Assembly (NCBI GenBank): GCA_040768665.1
Contig: JAXGMN010000056.1
Span: forward strand, 1-64,000
Length of the DNA: 64,000 bases
From: JABWBD01 sp040768665
GTDB lineage: Bacteria; Planctomycetota; Planctomycetia; Pirellulales; Thermoguttaceae
Reading direction: 5' to 3'
Shown here: piece by piece, positions 7,845-16,766 of the stretch
Position numbering within the stretch: the stretch's first letter is position 1
How the letters are laid out: the number at the start of each line of letters is the position of its first letter
Made by a program: the position numbers and the translations under genes
Notes under the pieces: generated by a model
What the model saw: the letters and a program-made list of their open reading frames with translations, nothing else
What the model was told of the DNA's origin: nothing
Database searches by the model: none

Positions 7845-9109
7845 GTCAGGTTCTGAATCAACGAGAATAAAGGGGCCAAGAACGCGACTGCCACGAAGAG
7901 GACGGTGCCGCCCACGACCAGGACGGCAGCGGGAAACGCGACGTTGATCACCGCGCGGACCCGGTAGATCGAGCGCCGCATGTTCGACTGGGCGATCTGG
8001 TCCAAGGCCCAAGCGAGATTTCCAGCCCGTTCGGCCGACTGGAAGAGGACGGCTTCGGTCTTCCGCACCAGCCCGGACTGGCGGAGCGAGTCGGTCCAGT
8101 CGGCGCCCTGCTGGATCCGCTTCGCGGCGGCTTCGAGCTTGCGACGCAGCCCGCGATGGGCAATGTATCCCGACAGCAGACGCATCATGTCGGCCAGCGG
8201 CCGGTTTTGCCGCACGGCCACCGCCAGCCACCGGAGGATCGTGCCGCGGTCGGCGTGGCTTGGAAGCATCGTCAGTCCGGGCAGATAACGGGGCGAATAG
8301 CCCGTGTAGTACGTCAAGCTCCGCACCAGAACGAACAGCAGAATCGCCAGCACCAGCATGGCCAACGGCCAGAACTGAACCAGGAAATCGCTGAGATCGA
8401 CAAGCAAGATGGTGATGGTTGGAAGCTGTGATCCAAAATCGGAGAAGACCTTCACAAAAACGGGAACGATCTTCATGATCAAGAAGATCCAGATCGAGAG
8501 CCCGAACAGAACCAGGAAGCCCAGATAGAACAACCCGCCTGCCGCGGATCGAAGCAGGGCTTCTGTTTCGTCGGTCTGGCTCAGTGCCTGGCGGAGCGCG
8601 CCGCCCAGGTCGCCGGTCTGCTGGCCCAGGTCGGCGGCCAAGAGGACGGCGGGTGGGAACGACAGACGCGATCGCTTCAGCGCCAACGCCAGGGGCAGCC
8701 CGGCTTCAAGATATTCGGCCAGATCGAGCGTCCGGCCGCCGATGTGATCGCGGCGCTCGGCGGCGAACGCGCGAGCGGCCGTTTCCAGAGGAATCCCGCG
8801 TTCTGCCGCCGTCATCAGCGTCCAGAGAAGCGAGCGTCTTTCCATGCTGCGGTACCGCACCAGAAGCGAAATGAGCACGACGGCCGTGACGATCCAAGCC
8901 ACGAGGAAAAGCGCCTGGGCCAGTAGCGCCACCGTGCCGAAGAGCCCTACCACCAGCAGCGTCCAACCGACCGTCGAGACCAACGCGGTCGCCCACCTCG
9001 CCGGCATTTCCCGGCGACCGGCCAGGGCCCGGGACTGTGCCCACAGAATCGCAATCCCTGCGATCAGCAGTCCGAACGGGACGAGGATGAGCAGTGCCTC
9101 GGGAAGCAT
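7841..9109 (-). CDS. GspF/PilC-type inner-membrane platform protein, third paralogue
   Basis: A 422-residue protein. It has a long hydrophobic N-terminal section with several membrane helices (LLILVPFGLLIAGIAILW, TLLVVGLFGTVALLA) and two T2SSF domains, one near residues 110-220 (TAAERGIPLETAARAFAAE) and one near 280-400 (AVAVRQNRPLADMMRLLS), ending in a hydrophobic helix and SLIQNLT. GspF proteins form the inner-membrane platform that transmits ATPase motion to the pseudopilus. ATG at 9109 is chosen because the frame upstream lacks protein character. It is 11 bases downstream of the second paralogue. The added N-terminal helices are unusual compared with the standard GspF. Confidence 0.85.
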   Translation of the reverse strand: MLPEALLILVPFGLLIAGIAILWAQSRALAGRREMPARWATALVSTVGWTLLVVGLFGTVALLAQALFLVAWIVTAVVLISLLVRYRSMERRSLLWTLMTAAERGIPLETAARAFAAERRDHIGGRTLDLAEYLEAGLPLALALKRSRLSFPPAVLLAADLGQQTGDLGGALRQALSQTDETEALLRSAAGGLFYLGFLVLFGLSIWIFLIMKIVPVFVKVFSDFGSQLPTITILLVDLSDFLVQFWPLAMLVLAILLFVLVRSLTYYTGYSPRYLPGLTMLPSHADRGTILRWLAVAVRQNRPLADMMRLLSGYIAHRGLRRKLEAAAKRIQQGADWTDSLRQSGLVRKTEAVLFQSAERAGNLAWALDQIAQSNMRRSIYRVRAVINVAFPAAVLVVGGTVLFVAVAFLAPLFSLIQNLT

Positions 9110-9120
9110 GGACGGACGTC

Positions 9121-10311
9121 CTAGGAAAGGTGCTGTATCAAGGTGATCAACGGCAGCAAAAGCGCGCCGGCGATGAAGAGCACGCACGATCCGATCGCGA
9201 CGAACAGGATCGGCGGCAGCGCCGTCTGCAGCCAAAGGGAGCGGGTGCGGACCCGTTCTTCGAGCATCTCCCGCGCCACGCCGAGGGACTCGGTCAGGCT
9301 GCGGCTCTCTTCGCCCATGCGGATCAGCGGGACCATCGAGGATGGTACCTGGCGGAGGGAAGCCATCGTCTGCGACAGGCTGCGTCCATGGGCGATCCCG
9401 TCGGCCATCGCCAGGGCGAGTTCGCCAACGTGGGCGTTCGACACTCCGTCGGACGAGAGCCGCAGTGCTTCCAGCAGTCCGACCTGGTTGCGAATCAGCA
9501 CCCGCACCAGGCCGACCCATTCCAGCAACCCCAACCAGTGCCAAAGCGGTCCGACCAGCGGTACCGAAGCGATCCACGCTTGCCGGCGTGCCGGGCTCCA
9601 GCGGTGCCGGACGACAAGGCCGACAACAGCAACGACGGCCAACAGCGCCAGCAGCAGCCAGATTCCGATCCGCCGCAAGGCAAAGAGCACGAGCGTTGCC
9701 GCGGGCAGCTCTGCCCCGAAGTCTTCGTAGAGGTCTTGAAGGCCCGGGACAACGAACGCAAAGATGAATCCGATTACCAGTGCGGCCAAACAGGCGACCA
9801 GCACAGGATAGGTCATGCTTTTCGCCAGATTGCGCCGCAACTCGTTCGTGCCGCGGTAATGTTCCACGAGTTCGGTCAGCGCGGGCCCCAATTGTCCGCT
9901 GCGCGCCGCGGCTCGGATCAAGCCGCTGATCGAACGCGGCAGCAGGCCTTCCGTCGTCGCCAGTACCTCTTCGAGCGAACGGCCTTGCTCGATCTGCTCG
10001 GCCAGTCGGTAGAACGCGTGCGCAAGTCGGGGGCTGTCGGTCTCGTCGCCCGCGGCCCGCAAACCGGGCGAAAGCGGCAGGCCAGCCGCGCTGAGATACG
10101 CGACGTCTTCCGCCAATCGCTCGGCCTCCTCGGTCGTGAGCGGTTCCTGGGGCGGCGGTTCATAGGGGCCCGCCTCCGACTGAATGATCTCCAGCACGCG
10201 CAACCCCTCGGCTTCAAGCCGCTGCCGAGCTTCCTCAACGCTGTCCGCGCCGATGTGTCCGTCGGTCGGGTATCCAGCAGAGTCTTCAGCGGTATAGCGG
10301 TAAGTCGGCAT
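9121..10311 (-). CDS. gspF: GspF/PilC-type inner-membrane platform protein, second paralogue
   Basis: A 396-residue protein of standard GspF length. The N-terminus MPTYRYTAEDSAGYPTDGHI followed by SVEEARQRLEAEGLRVLEI is the classical GspF start. Two T2SSF domains follow (AEDVAYLSAAGLPLSPGLRA and LIRNQVGLLEALRLS), each ending with hydrophobic helices, with the final LPLITLIQHLS tail. Of the three tandem paralogues it is the most orthodox. ATG at 10311 is set by the conserved start. No GspE ATPase or GspG major pseudopilin is visible nearby, so the rest of the machine must be elsewhere. Confidence 0.9.
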   Translation of the reverse strand: MPTYRYTAEDSAGYPTDGHIGADSVEEARQRLEAEGLRVLEIIQSEAGPYEPPPQEPLTTEEAERLAEDVAYLSAAGLPLSPGLRAAGDETDSPRLAHAFYRLAEQIEQGRSLEEVLATTEGLLPRSISGLIRAAARSGQLGPALTELVEHYRGTNELRRNLAKSMTYPVLVACLAALVIGFIFAFVVPGLQDLYEDFGAELPAATLVLFALRRIGIWLLLALLAVVAVVGLVVRHRWSPARRQAWIASVPLVGPLWHWLGLLEWVGLVRVLIRNQVGLLEALRLSSDGVSNAHVGELALAMADGIAHGRSLSQTMASLRQVPSSMVPLIRMGEESRSLTESLGVAREMLEERVRTRSLWLQTALPPILFVAIGSCVLFIAGALLLPLITLIQHLS

Positions 10312-10324
10312 GCGGAGAGCCCTC

Positions 10325-11422
10325 TCAACCGATCGGCCACGTGAGGTGGTAAAGCATCCTTGCAAAAGGAAGAAAGGCGACCAGGCCGCACGCCAGCGTG
10401 GCGGTGCCGCCGACCGCAAGGGTGACGGAGATCGGCAGGTAAATGGCGGTCCATGCGGCGGAGCGGGCGGCCCGCTGCCGGTAGACCGCCGCCGTCCGCA
10501 TGAGCGCGCCGCTCAGGTCGCGCTGGTGTGCGGCGGTCATCAGCAACCAGCCCAGCAGCGGCGGAAACGCGGCGGGCAGGTCGTCGCGATGCGCCAGGGA
10601 TTCGCCCCGCTGGAGCCGTTCGGCCGTTTCCCGCGACGCCCCGGCCAGTCGGCGGTCGCCGCTCGCCTCGGCGGCCAGGACGAGTGCCTGGTCGAGCGGC
10701 ACGCGCTGGTTCGCCAGCAGTGCCATGATCTCGGCAAAAGTGGCCATGCGGCCGTTACGGAGCGTCTGTCGGATGCTTGCCGTCCGCCCAAACCAGCGTT
10801 CGGATCGCGGCCGCTTTCTACCTTCTTGCCTGGACCAGACCGCATGCGCAGATCGCCGCCACCAGGCGCCCACGAGAACTGCCACAACCACCGGCAGCGG
10901 AATCGCCCAGAACATCGCAGTCCGCCCCAGCCAGGTGAGCCCCAGCAGGAGCGGATCCGAAGCTCCGGTGAAATCGATGTGGGCCCGCAGGGCCAACGGG
11001 GCGGGCACGAGTATGAGGAACAAGAAGACCAGATAGGCGACCACGACCACGATCAGCGGATAAACAAGCCCCGCAGCAACGAGCCGTCTCAGGTCGGCCA
11101 CGCGGCGAGCCGTTTCCGAGAGCGACTCCAGGGCCGATGCGAGGTTTCCGGACCGCAGTCCGGCCCCGACAACGGCTCGCCAGACTGGGGGGAACCGATG
11201 GTCTTCGGCGGCGAGGATTTGTTGCAGGCTTTCGCCCTGGCTCATTCGCGAGGCAAGCAGTTCGGCAAGCTTTCCGGGCTTGCCCGGTAGCTGGCCTCCC
11301 AGCGCCGCCAGACCTCGTTCCAGCGGTATCCCCGCCCGGACCAGGGCAGCCATTTCGTCGTTCAGCGCGATCAACTGCTCCAGACCGATCGCGCCGGAGC
11401 CTGCTTGGGCGCCGCTTGCCAT
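10325..11422 (-). CDS. GspF/PilC-type inner-membrane platform protein, first paralogue
   Basis: A 365-residue protein with two T2SSF domains: LNDEMAALVRAGIPLERGLAAL near residues 20-42 and MALLANQRVPLDQALVLAAEA near 230-250, with hydrophobic helices (PLIVVVVAYLVFLFLILVP and later segments). It lacks the N-terminal YxY module of the second paralogue. It is the first gene of the leftward cluster, 13 bases upstream of the next, so a promoter should lie upstream of 11422. Three consecutive, divergent GspF-like genes suggest a hetero-oligomeric platform or specialisation. Confidence 0.87.
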   Translation of the reverse strand: MASGAQAGSGAIGLEQLIALNDEMAALVRAGIPLERGLAALGGQLPGKPGKLAELLASRMSQGESLQQILAAEDHRFPPVWRAVVGAGLRSGNLASALESLSETARRVADLRRLVAAGLVYPLIVVVVAYLVFLFLILVPAPLALRAHIDFTGASDPLLLGLTWLGRTAMFWAIPLPVVVAVLVGAWWRRSAHAVWSRQEGRKRPRSERWFGRTASIRQTLRNGRMATFAEIMALLANQRVPLDQALVLAAEASGDRRLAGASRETAERLQRGESLAHRDDLPAAFPPLLGWLLMTAAHQRDLSGALMRTAAVYRQRAARSAAWTAIYLPISVTLAVGGTATLACGLVAFLPFARMLYHLTWPIG

Positions 11423-11785
11423 TGCCTGTGTTCTCCGCTGGTGGAAAACGCCCCTACCTCCTCAACGACGCAAGGCCGCCGCGCGCACAAAAAATCGAGG
11501 GGCGGTAGGGGTGGATCGCCCCGGTAGGTGCATCCTGGGGAGATGAAAACACAGAGCCTGTCCCAAAACCTCGCGAGAAGAAGGGGACGGGTGGGATCGT
11601 TGGTGGACTTTTTGGACATGGTGGCTTTTATGCGATCTGACTCGGGTGACGCCATCGGCCGGAAGGGCTTGGCGGGGTTGACCTTGTGATCAGGCGCGTG
11701 TGCGCAAGTTCGCACCAGCCGATGGTCGGGTGTCTAAGAATTGGGGGGTGAGGCTTGAGGGGTGAGGGGTGAGGCGCGGGCTGGG
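11423..11785. other. Gap with no gene; G-rich short repeats
   Basis: I see no convincing gene here. A cctgtccc ... ggggacgggtggga arrangement near 11555-11595 is weakly palindromic, and gggtgag-type short repeats cluster at about 11745-11777 just before the terminase remnant. The promoter of the GspF cluster should lie in the part next to 11422 but no clear consensus was found. Confidence 0.5.
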
Positions 11786-12103
11786 TTAGATGTGGAGTCG
11801 GTTGCCGAGGCTGTCGTTGTAGACGGGGGCGAGCATCTCGGCGGCCATGCGGATGGCCATCTCGAGGGCGTCGGGGCCGTCGTCGTGGTCGCCGATGGGG
11901 AATTCTTGAAGTTGGTGGACCAGGAGCCGGGTGGAAGGACAGTCGGACTTCATGCGGATGCGGCGGGCGGAGAGATACTGGCCGAGCCGGCGGATGCGGA
12001 CGAGCTTGTTGGCGTCGTTGTTGATCAGCGAGACGCCGACGCTGAGCAGGCCGCGGCGGCGGAACTCTTCGGTGAACTGGGCGCCGAGGAGTTCTTGGAA
12101 ATG
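11786..12103 (-). pseudogene. 3' part of a phage terminase large-subunit gene (terL), separated by insertion
   Basis: The minus strand encodes an open stretch reading HFQELLGAQFTEEFRRRGLL, then ..RIRRLGQYLSARRIRMKSDCPSTRLLV.., then FPIGDHDDGPDALEMAIRMA, and ends in a stop at 11786-11788. The HDDGPDALEMA motif is the last acidic motif of the terminase nuclease domain. The matching upstream part of the gene lies at 22609-23560 in the same orientation; the two are separated by the recombinase-bearing element. The end of the recombinase frame overlaps this region in another frame. Confidence 0.75.
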
Positions 12104-13707
12104 CCTAACATGATAGAAAGAACCGGATCAGGCCGGAGGAAGATCGTCCCATGCGAGAAGTCGTGCCTCTGCTTGGCTCCGGCTTGTCGGTGGGTGAAAT
12201 GCAATTCGATCTTGGCGATGAACTGCCGGAATAGCTCCTGCCGATCCTCCGGAGCCGCCTCCCTGATCTGCTTCCCCAGGGTCCGGAGATAGCCGAGAGC
12301 CTCCTCGACGACCGCCTCGACGTCGAGGTCGACCTCCTGCCGGCCTGCCGCCTCGACCTGTTGACGGAGCCGGTCCCTTTCGGAGCGTAGCTCGTCGAGC
12401 TTCCGATATAAGGTCTGGACGAGATCGTCGGGAGCTCCGAAGATCCTTTCCGCTCCCTTATCGACCTGCCGGTCGAGGTCCGCGATCCGCTTCCGGAGCC
12501 GGTCGAGGTCGACCTCCGGAGTCTGCCGACGACGATCGTCGAGGACCCGCTTCCGGAGTTTCTTCTCGATCCGGCTGATCGCCGCCTCTCCGAGATACTC
12601 CTCCTCGATCCGCCGGGAGACCGCACGGACGAGCTTCATTTCCGATATGCTGTTGGCATGACAAGCCGACTTACCCTTAATGGCGAAGGTCTTGCAGGAA
12701 TAGGAGAGGTACTCTTTGCCGTCGGTCATTTTCGGCTTGCCTGTCATCGACCCGCCACAATCGCCGCATCGGATCAGGCCGGAGAATACGTATTGCCTTT
12801 GCCCCCGGTGTGCGGTCTTCTTCTGGCTGCCGGCAAGTTTCCGTTGTGCCGCCTCAAACTCCTCGACCGAGACGATCGCCTCATGGTGGTTCTCGACGAT
12901 CAGGGGATCGACTCGGACCGTCTTGTCGGCTTTTGATCGTGGAACGATCTCGCCAGCCTGGACGCAATGATACTTCCCGCATTGTCGCGAGAACCGGACA
13001 TAGGCTCCCGTGTACTTCCGGTTCTTGAGCACGTCTCGGACGGTCGTCGCACTCCACAGACCGCCGTTCCGAGACCTGATCCCTTCGGAGTTCAGAAGGA
13101 TCGCCACAGACCGGAGGGAGGCGTCGGCTTTGAGGTACTCGACAAAGATCCTCCGGATGATCGCCGCCCAGTATTGATCGACGACGACCTCGTCGCCATT
13201 GGTCTTGTATCCTGACGGAGCCACTCCTCCGACTCCGCGGGTCTCCTTTGCTCCGTTGAGGAAACCTCTGGATATGTTTCGCGATAGGGTCCGGAGGAAT
13301 TCGTGCCGCATCTCCTGCTGCATCGCGAGGATAATCCGACCGTGCATTGTGTCCCAGTCGACGACCCCTTCCGGGGTCTCAATAACGATCCCCGCGTCTC
13401 GGAGAGGTTTGAACCAGAAACCAAAGTCGAGAAAGTCATGACGGGAGGTACGGTCTCCGTCCCAGCACAAGACGACCGCGAAGTCGCGTAGAGTTACCGC
13501 GTCCTGCCGGAGCCGGAGGAATGCCTCTCGATCGTCCGAGTCGCCGCTGATCCCTTCGTCGACGTATTCACGAAGGATCGTGTAGCCTCTCTTCTTGGCG
13601 TAGGCGATGAGAGCCGCTCGCTGTGCGGGAATAGAGGCGTCCTGCTTGTCAGAACTCATCCGCAGGTAGAGAACCGCGACAAGCCGCGGTAGAATGGAAA
13701 CAGCCAT
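12025..13707 (-). CDS. Large serine recombinase (integrase of the 10.5-kb element)
   Basis: A 560-residue protein. The N-terminal resolvase domain (about residues 8-155) has YLRMSSDKQDASIPAQR with the nucleophilic Ser and GDRTSRHDF with active-site Arg residues. A recombinase domain follows (NISRGFLNGAKETRGVGGVAPSGY is its start), then a zinc ribbon (CGDCGGS ... SCKTFAIKGKSACH, about residues 312-352) and a coiled-coil region near 395-460 (DRLRKRIADLDRQVDKG). This is the architecture of site-specific large serine integrases that recombine attP and attB. ATG at 13707 is the only good start. The last ~28 residues (from LGISKNSS) are read from target DNA beyond the element end at about 12104, so the tail differs between the integrated and circular forms. 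Confidence 0.92.
   Translation of the reverse strand: MAVSILPRLVAVLYLRMSSDKQDASIPAQRAALIAYAKKRGYTILREYVDEGISGDSDDREAFLRLRQDAVTLRDFAVVLCWDGDRTSRHDFLDFGFWFKPLRDAGIVIETPEGVVDWDTMHGRIILAMQQEMRHEFLRTLSRNISRGFLNGAKETRGVGGVAPSGYKTNGDEVVVDQYWAAIIRRIFVEYLKADASLRSVAILLNSEGIRSRNGGLWSATTVRDVLKNRKYTGAYVRFSRQCGKYHCVQAGEIVPRSKADKTVRVDPLIVENHHEAIVSVEEFEAAQRKLAGSQKKTAHRGQRQYVFSGLIRCGDCGGSMTGKPKMTDGKEYLSYSCKTFAIKGKSACHANSISEMKLVRAVSRRIEEEYLGEAAISRIEKKLRKRVLDDRRRQTPEVDLDRLRKRIADLDRQVDKGAERIFGAPDDLVQTLYRKLDELRSERDRLRQQVEAAGRQEVDLDVEAVVEEALGYLRTLGKQIREAAPEDRQELFRQFIAKIELHFTHRQAGAKQRHDFSHGTIFLRPDPVLSIMLGISKNSSAPSSPKSSAAAACSASASR
12107..12127 (+). repeat. Inner attachment-arm inverted repeat, left end
   Basis: This 21-base sequence, aacatgatagaaagaaccgga, is matched in inverted orientation at 22581-22600. 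The pair marks the two inner ends of the element and fits the P and P' half-sites recognised by the serine recombinase encoded next to it. Confidence 0.65.
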
Positions 13708-13764
13708 GACGTGAACCTCCGATACAGGTTTGGTTGTGGTTAGAGCCGTCGGGGTGTTTCAGCA

Positions 13765-13800
13765 CCTCGACGGTTCGCCTCTTATTAGAGACCGTCGAGG
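13765..13800. promoter_or_regulatory. 10-bp-stem palindrome upstream of the recombinase
   Basis: The arms cctcgacggt (13765-13774) and its complement (13791-13800) surround a 16-base loop, 58 bases upstream of the recombinase start. It may be an operator controlling the integrase or an RNA hairpin in its leader. A second palindrome (gatcgcat / atgcgatc) lies near 13909-13938. The 13708-14114 gap has no gene. Confidence 0.45.
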
Positions 13801-13962
13801 TTTCGCCGTCAAGTACCCCGCCGCCGGTAGTGCATCCTCGGAGATCGCGGAGGATTCCCTAGGTTGCGAGATACGGGGAATACGAGTCCAAAGTCGTCTT
13901 GTACGATCGGATCGCATGAGGCATAGCCGTATGCGATCGATGTGTCGTCGGTTCTCGAAAAG

Positions 13963-14011
13963 CCCCCAGGGAACGGCGGAACGGGAGAGAACCGCTGCTA
14001 CAACCTGGGGG
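13963..14011 (-). terminator. Possible terminator downstream of the capsid gene
   Basis: cccccagg at 13963-13970 and cctggggg at 14004-14011 can pair. On the minus strand the hairpin lies about 100 bases past the capsid gene stop and is followed by cttttcg, a short T-run. The loop is long (33 bases), so the assignment is tentative. Confidence 0.35.
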
Positions 14012-14114
14012 AAACGCCATGCTTGAAAAACCGCCGTCCTCCGCGGACCAGACAGAGGCGGCGGTGCAGTTGCCGGCGGCCAGCAGAACCGCTACGCAAC
14101 AAAAGGAGTCTCGA

Positions 14115-16112
14115 TCATGCACCCGCACCAGTGGATCTGACGCCACCCCTGAATTCGGCCTTGCTCACCCCGACGTCATGATATCCGCGGACGGAGATAC
14201 CCAGCGTTGAAAAGTCGGCTTCAGCGGCTTCAACCGTCGGGCTTTCCTTACCGTCGAGGAAGGCAACTTCCATTACCGGCAGTACCTTGGGATCGGCCAG
14301 AAGGAACCATTGTGTTGCCGAGTAGCCGCTTAGGCTGGACAACTCCAAGTAAGCCGACATTAGCGGCTTGTACATTCCCTGCACCACGTTGCCGACCGTG
14401 TACGTCGTGCTGTCGGTCGTGTTGCGAATTTCAGTTGACGTAAACAACCTCTTGGCCACAGGTGAAAGCGTCGGGCCAGTCAGTAGTAAACTTGGCATGA
14501 TGCCGAGCGGGTTGCCATCGTTGTCCGCCAGACTTGCAAAGGCGGCAATGGCGGCAGACAGACTATCGGGATCGTCGGTCAACACGTCGGTAACAAGGTT
14601 TGAATTGTCCTCGCTGAAGAAACTCGCGTTGTCCAAGAACGCCGTCCAAAAAATCTTGTTCAGTTTCAAGCCGGCTCCCCTGCCGAGTCTGTTTCGCAGA
14701 TCGTCAAACGCCCCGAGATCATCGTTAATGATGTCCGTTCGGGTCAACGTCAACATCCGAGCGTAGGTGTCCGCCTTGATGGTAAATGACTCTTCGCCCA
14801 ACGTGCCGTGCGGTATTTCCGCGGAGGCTGGCAGTAGCTCATACTCCAACGAATCCGTCAGCCTGTAGACGGTCATGGTTTTGAAATCTTTCGCCGGACG
14901 TCGACGGGAAATTTCCCGCCACGTCTGTTCGACACTCAGGAACCCGTCATTGAGTGCTTTGGAAGCGACGTTGCCCAAAATGCCGCTAACGTCGACGGTC
15001 GAAAATCCACCCGCCTGAATCGACGGGCTGAATGCAGCACGAAGAACGTCGCGGAGATTGGAAGCGTCAACCCGGTGACGGCCGGTGCTATAACCATTCG
15101 CTGTCGCGGCAGTCAGCAACAGCTCTTGCAGTCCGAACGAACCGAGCTTATCGGACGCTTCGATCACTTGCGGAGTGTACGCCTTCTCTCGACTCGGCAA
15201 GCCGATACTGCGAGCCAGAGCGGCTTCGATCACTTGTCCGTCGACGTCGCGGCGACTCGCGTGAATCGCCGGGTGTCGGGGCCGTTCGTCACGCATGATC
15301 TTCAGTTCCCTGTCGTTCAGCAATTCGCGTTGCAGAACCGACTCGAATTGCGAAGCGGTGATGTCGCCGCGGGATGCTTGGACGAATGCGGCATGAGCCC
15401 GATGATAGGGGCCCTCGGTGCCGTCGGTGTAGTGCCATCGGGCGTCAGTCCATCGGGCCTGAATGATCTCGGTGTCGGCACCCTGCCGAGTATCAGCACG
15501 ATATGCGGCTTGTAACGAGGTCCGCTGAACGTCGTTGATCGTTGACGGGTCAAAACCTTTGCTGGTGAGCCAGTCGTTGAAGTCCATTTGAATGTTTCCT
15601 TTCGCTTTGATGCTAACTTGAGAACCGACGTCAGCTCCAACAGGAAGTAGAGATACTTCCCGCAATCGGCCTTGCCGGATGATGGTTAAACCGGATTCCC
15701 CGGCGGTGAATTCGCGGCCGTTTACACGGAGCTTGTGGCCACCGGAAATGTATTCGCGTTTCTCGGGCGAGTAGCCGATTGAAGCCTGAATAGAAATTCC
15801 AGAGCGACCAAGGGCAATCACTTTTTGCCCAGCGGGTGTTGCGTCGGTCAATCGGCCGCTGACAAGAATTTGGTTGTTCCGAATTTCAGCCGTGCCGCTC
15901 CCCGCAATCGCGTCGAGGTTGTCGCTTTCATGGCTGGCAAGAATCGGAATTTCGCCGCTGACGTCGGCACCAGCCAAGTCAACGATCAACTCGGGCCAGC
16001 CATTCACCTTTAGGGTGTTGCCGGTGTAGGCGACTATCGCAATCGTGGGAGATCGCTTGCCGCTTTCACCGGCTTGTATCTGGACGTCGGCAGTAAGCAG
16101 TAGTGGTTCCAT
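14115..16112 (-). CDS. Prohead protease - major capsid protein fusion
   Basis: A 665-residue protein. The first ~190 residues look like a phage prohead protease (GEIPILASHESDNLDAIAGS with a candidate catalytic His, then SIGYSP, with LREVSLLPVGAD near residue 155). Residues from about 340 to the end resemble an HK97-fold/Mu-type major capsid protein: RDVLRAAFSPSIQAGGFSTVDV, then KDFKTMTVYRLTDSLEYELL, YARMLTLTRTDIINDDLGAF, GRGAGLKLNKIFWTAFLDN, and the final GISVRGYHDVGVSKAEFRGG. Such fused protease-capsid proteins occur in some phages, where the protein assembles and matures itself. Here it is the only morphogenesis gene seen in the element. The next gene upstream ends 1 base before its start, so they are probably one operon. 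Confidence 0.82.
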   Translation of the reverse strand: MEPLLLTADVQIQAGESGKRSPTIAIVAYTGNTLKVNGWPELIVDLAGADVSGEIPILASHESDNLDAIAGSGTAEIRNNQILVSGRLTDATPAGQKVIALGRSGISIQASIGYSPEKREYISGGHKLRVNGREFTAGESGLTIIRQGRLREVSLLPVGADVGSQVSIKAKGNIQMDFNDWLTSKGFDPSTINDVQRTSLQAAYRADTRQGADTEIIQARWTDARWHYTDGTEGPYHRAHAAFVQASRGDITASQFESVLQRELLNDRELKIMRDERPRHPAIHASRRDVDGQVIEAALARSIGLPSREKAYTPQVIEASDKLGSFGLQELLLTAATANGYSTGRHRVDASNLRDVLRAAFSPSIQAGGFSTVDVSGILGNVASKALNDGFLSVEQTWREISRRRPAKDFKTMTVYRLTDSLEYELLPASAEIPHGTLGEESFTIKADTYARMLTLTRTDIINDDLGAFDDLRNRLGRGAGLKLNKIFWTAFLDNASFFSEDNSNLVTDVLTDDPDSLSAAIAAFASLADNDGNPLGIMPSLLLTGPTLSPVAKRLFTSTEIRNTTDSTTYTVGNVVQGMYKPLMSAYLELSSLSGYSATQWFLLADPKVLPVMEVAFLDGKESPTVEAAEADFSTLGISVRGYHDVGVSKAEFRGGVRSTGAGA

Positions 16113-16113
16113 G

Positions 16114-16506
16114 TCAATTCACTCCCGCTCGGGCCGTCGAATTTTCGAGCATGACTCGCAACTCCTGGGGCTGTTGTTCCATCAGCGAACCGGTGAGCGT
16201 CGACTTGCCGCGGCCGTGTTCGACGAGCCATTGCAGCATTCGGTCGAACATATCGGGATGGAAACAAGTCTGCCGAGCGTCAAACGGTTCGACGTCCAGC
16301 TTGTCGACGAATGCGTCCAGAAAACTCTGAACGTCGTCAAACGTGATGGACAACCCACGTCCTTGGGCTTCGACGATGATGGACTGATCGAATAGCGGCC
16401 ACCTCGCAGCCAATAGGGTGCGGATGGTAGCCTCATCGGCTCCCATGCGGCACAAGCCAGCCAACAGCAGAGCGTCATATTCGTGAGTGGCAAGAAAGCG
16501 TTTCAT
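16114..16506 (-). CDS. Small unknown protein of the element
   Basis: A 130-residue protein with no recognised domain, signal peptide or membrane segment. It is mostly helical in look (EYDALLLAGLCRMGADEATIRTLLAARW; FDDVQSFLDAFVDKLDV). Its ATG at 16506 overlaps the stop of the upstream gene as ATGA, and it ends just before the capsid fusion gene, so it is part of the same transcription unit. A role in capsid assembly is possible only by position. Confidence 0.65.
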   Translation of the reverse strand: MKRFLATHEYDALLLAGLCRMGADEATIRTLLAARWPLFDQSIIVEAQGRGLSITFDDVQSFLDAFVDKLDVEPFDARQTCFHPDMFDRMLQWLVEHGRGKSTLTGSLMEQQPQELRVMLENSTARAGVN

Positions 16507-16766
16507 GATTTTATCATACCTGTTTGTCGAGGATGGTCATCGGATGTTTGTTGTGCCGACACAATACGAGCTTTCCAGGAGTGCCCACAGCCGGGACAAC
16601 GAAAATACACCATGCGGCCGTCATCATGACGAAGCGGACGGCTACTGCGAGTCACACCGGGCTGTCCGCACGCCGGACAAAGCCGGGCAACAGCCGCCAG
16701 CAGTCCAGCTATCGCACCAGGAGGCAGCCTGTCGACAAGATCGTGGAGGCGGGCGGCGTCGGTCAT
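16503..16766 (-). CDS. Zinc-ribbon protein of the element
   Basis: An 87-residue protein with two CxxC pairs (CPACGQP and CPGCGHSW, residues about 35-65) separated by 23 residues, a typical zinc ribbon that could bind nucleic acid, similar in design to phage Ogr/Delta-type late activators although I cannot assign that family. ATG at 16766 overlaps the upstream stop as ATGA, which excludes the long upstream extension of the frame. The stop overlaps the next gene as ATGA. Confidence 0.7.
   Translation of the reverse strand: MTDAARLHDLVDRLPPGAIAGLLAAVARLCPACGQPGVTRSSRPLRHDDGRMVYFRCPGCGHSWKARIVSAQQTSDDHPRQTGMIKS

Noticed and set aside
11371..11715. A minus-strand 114-codon frame upstream of the first GspF gene
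   Set aside because: It overlaps the GspF start and contains no motif; the composition looks like intergenic repeats.
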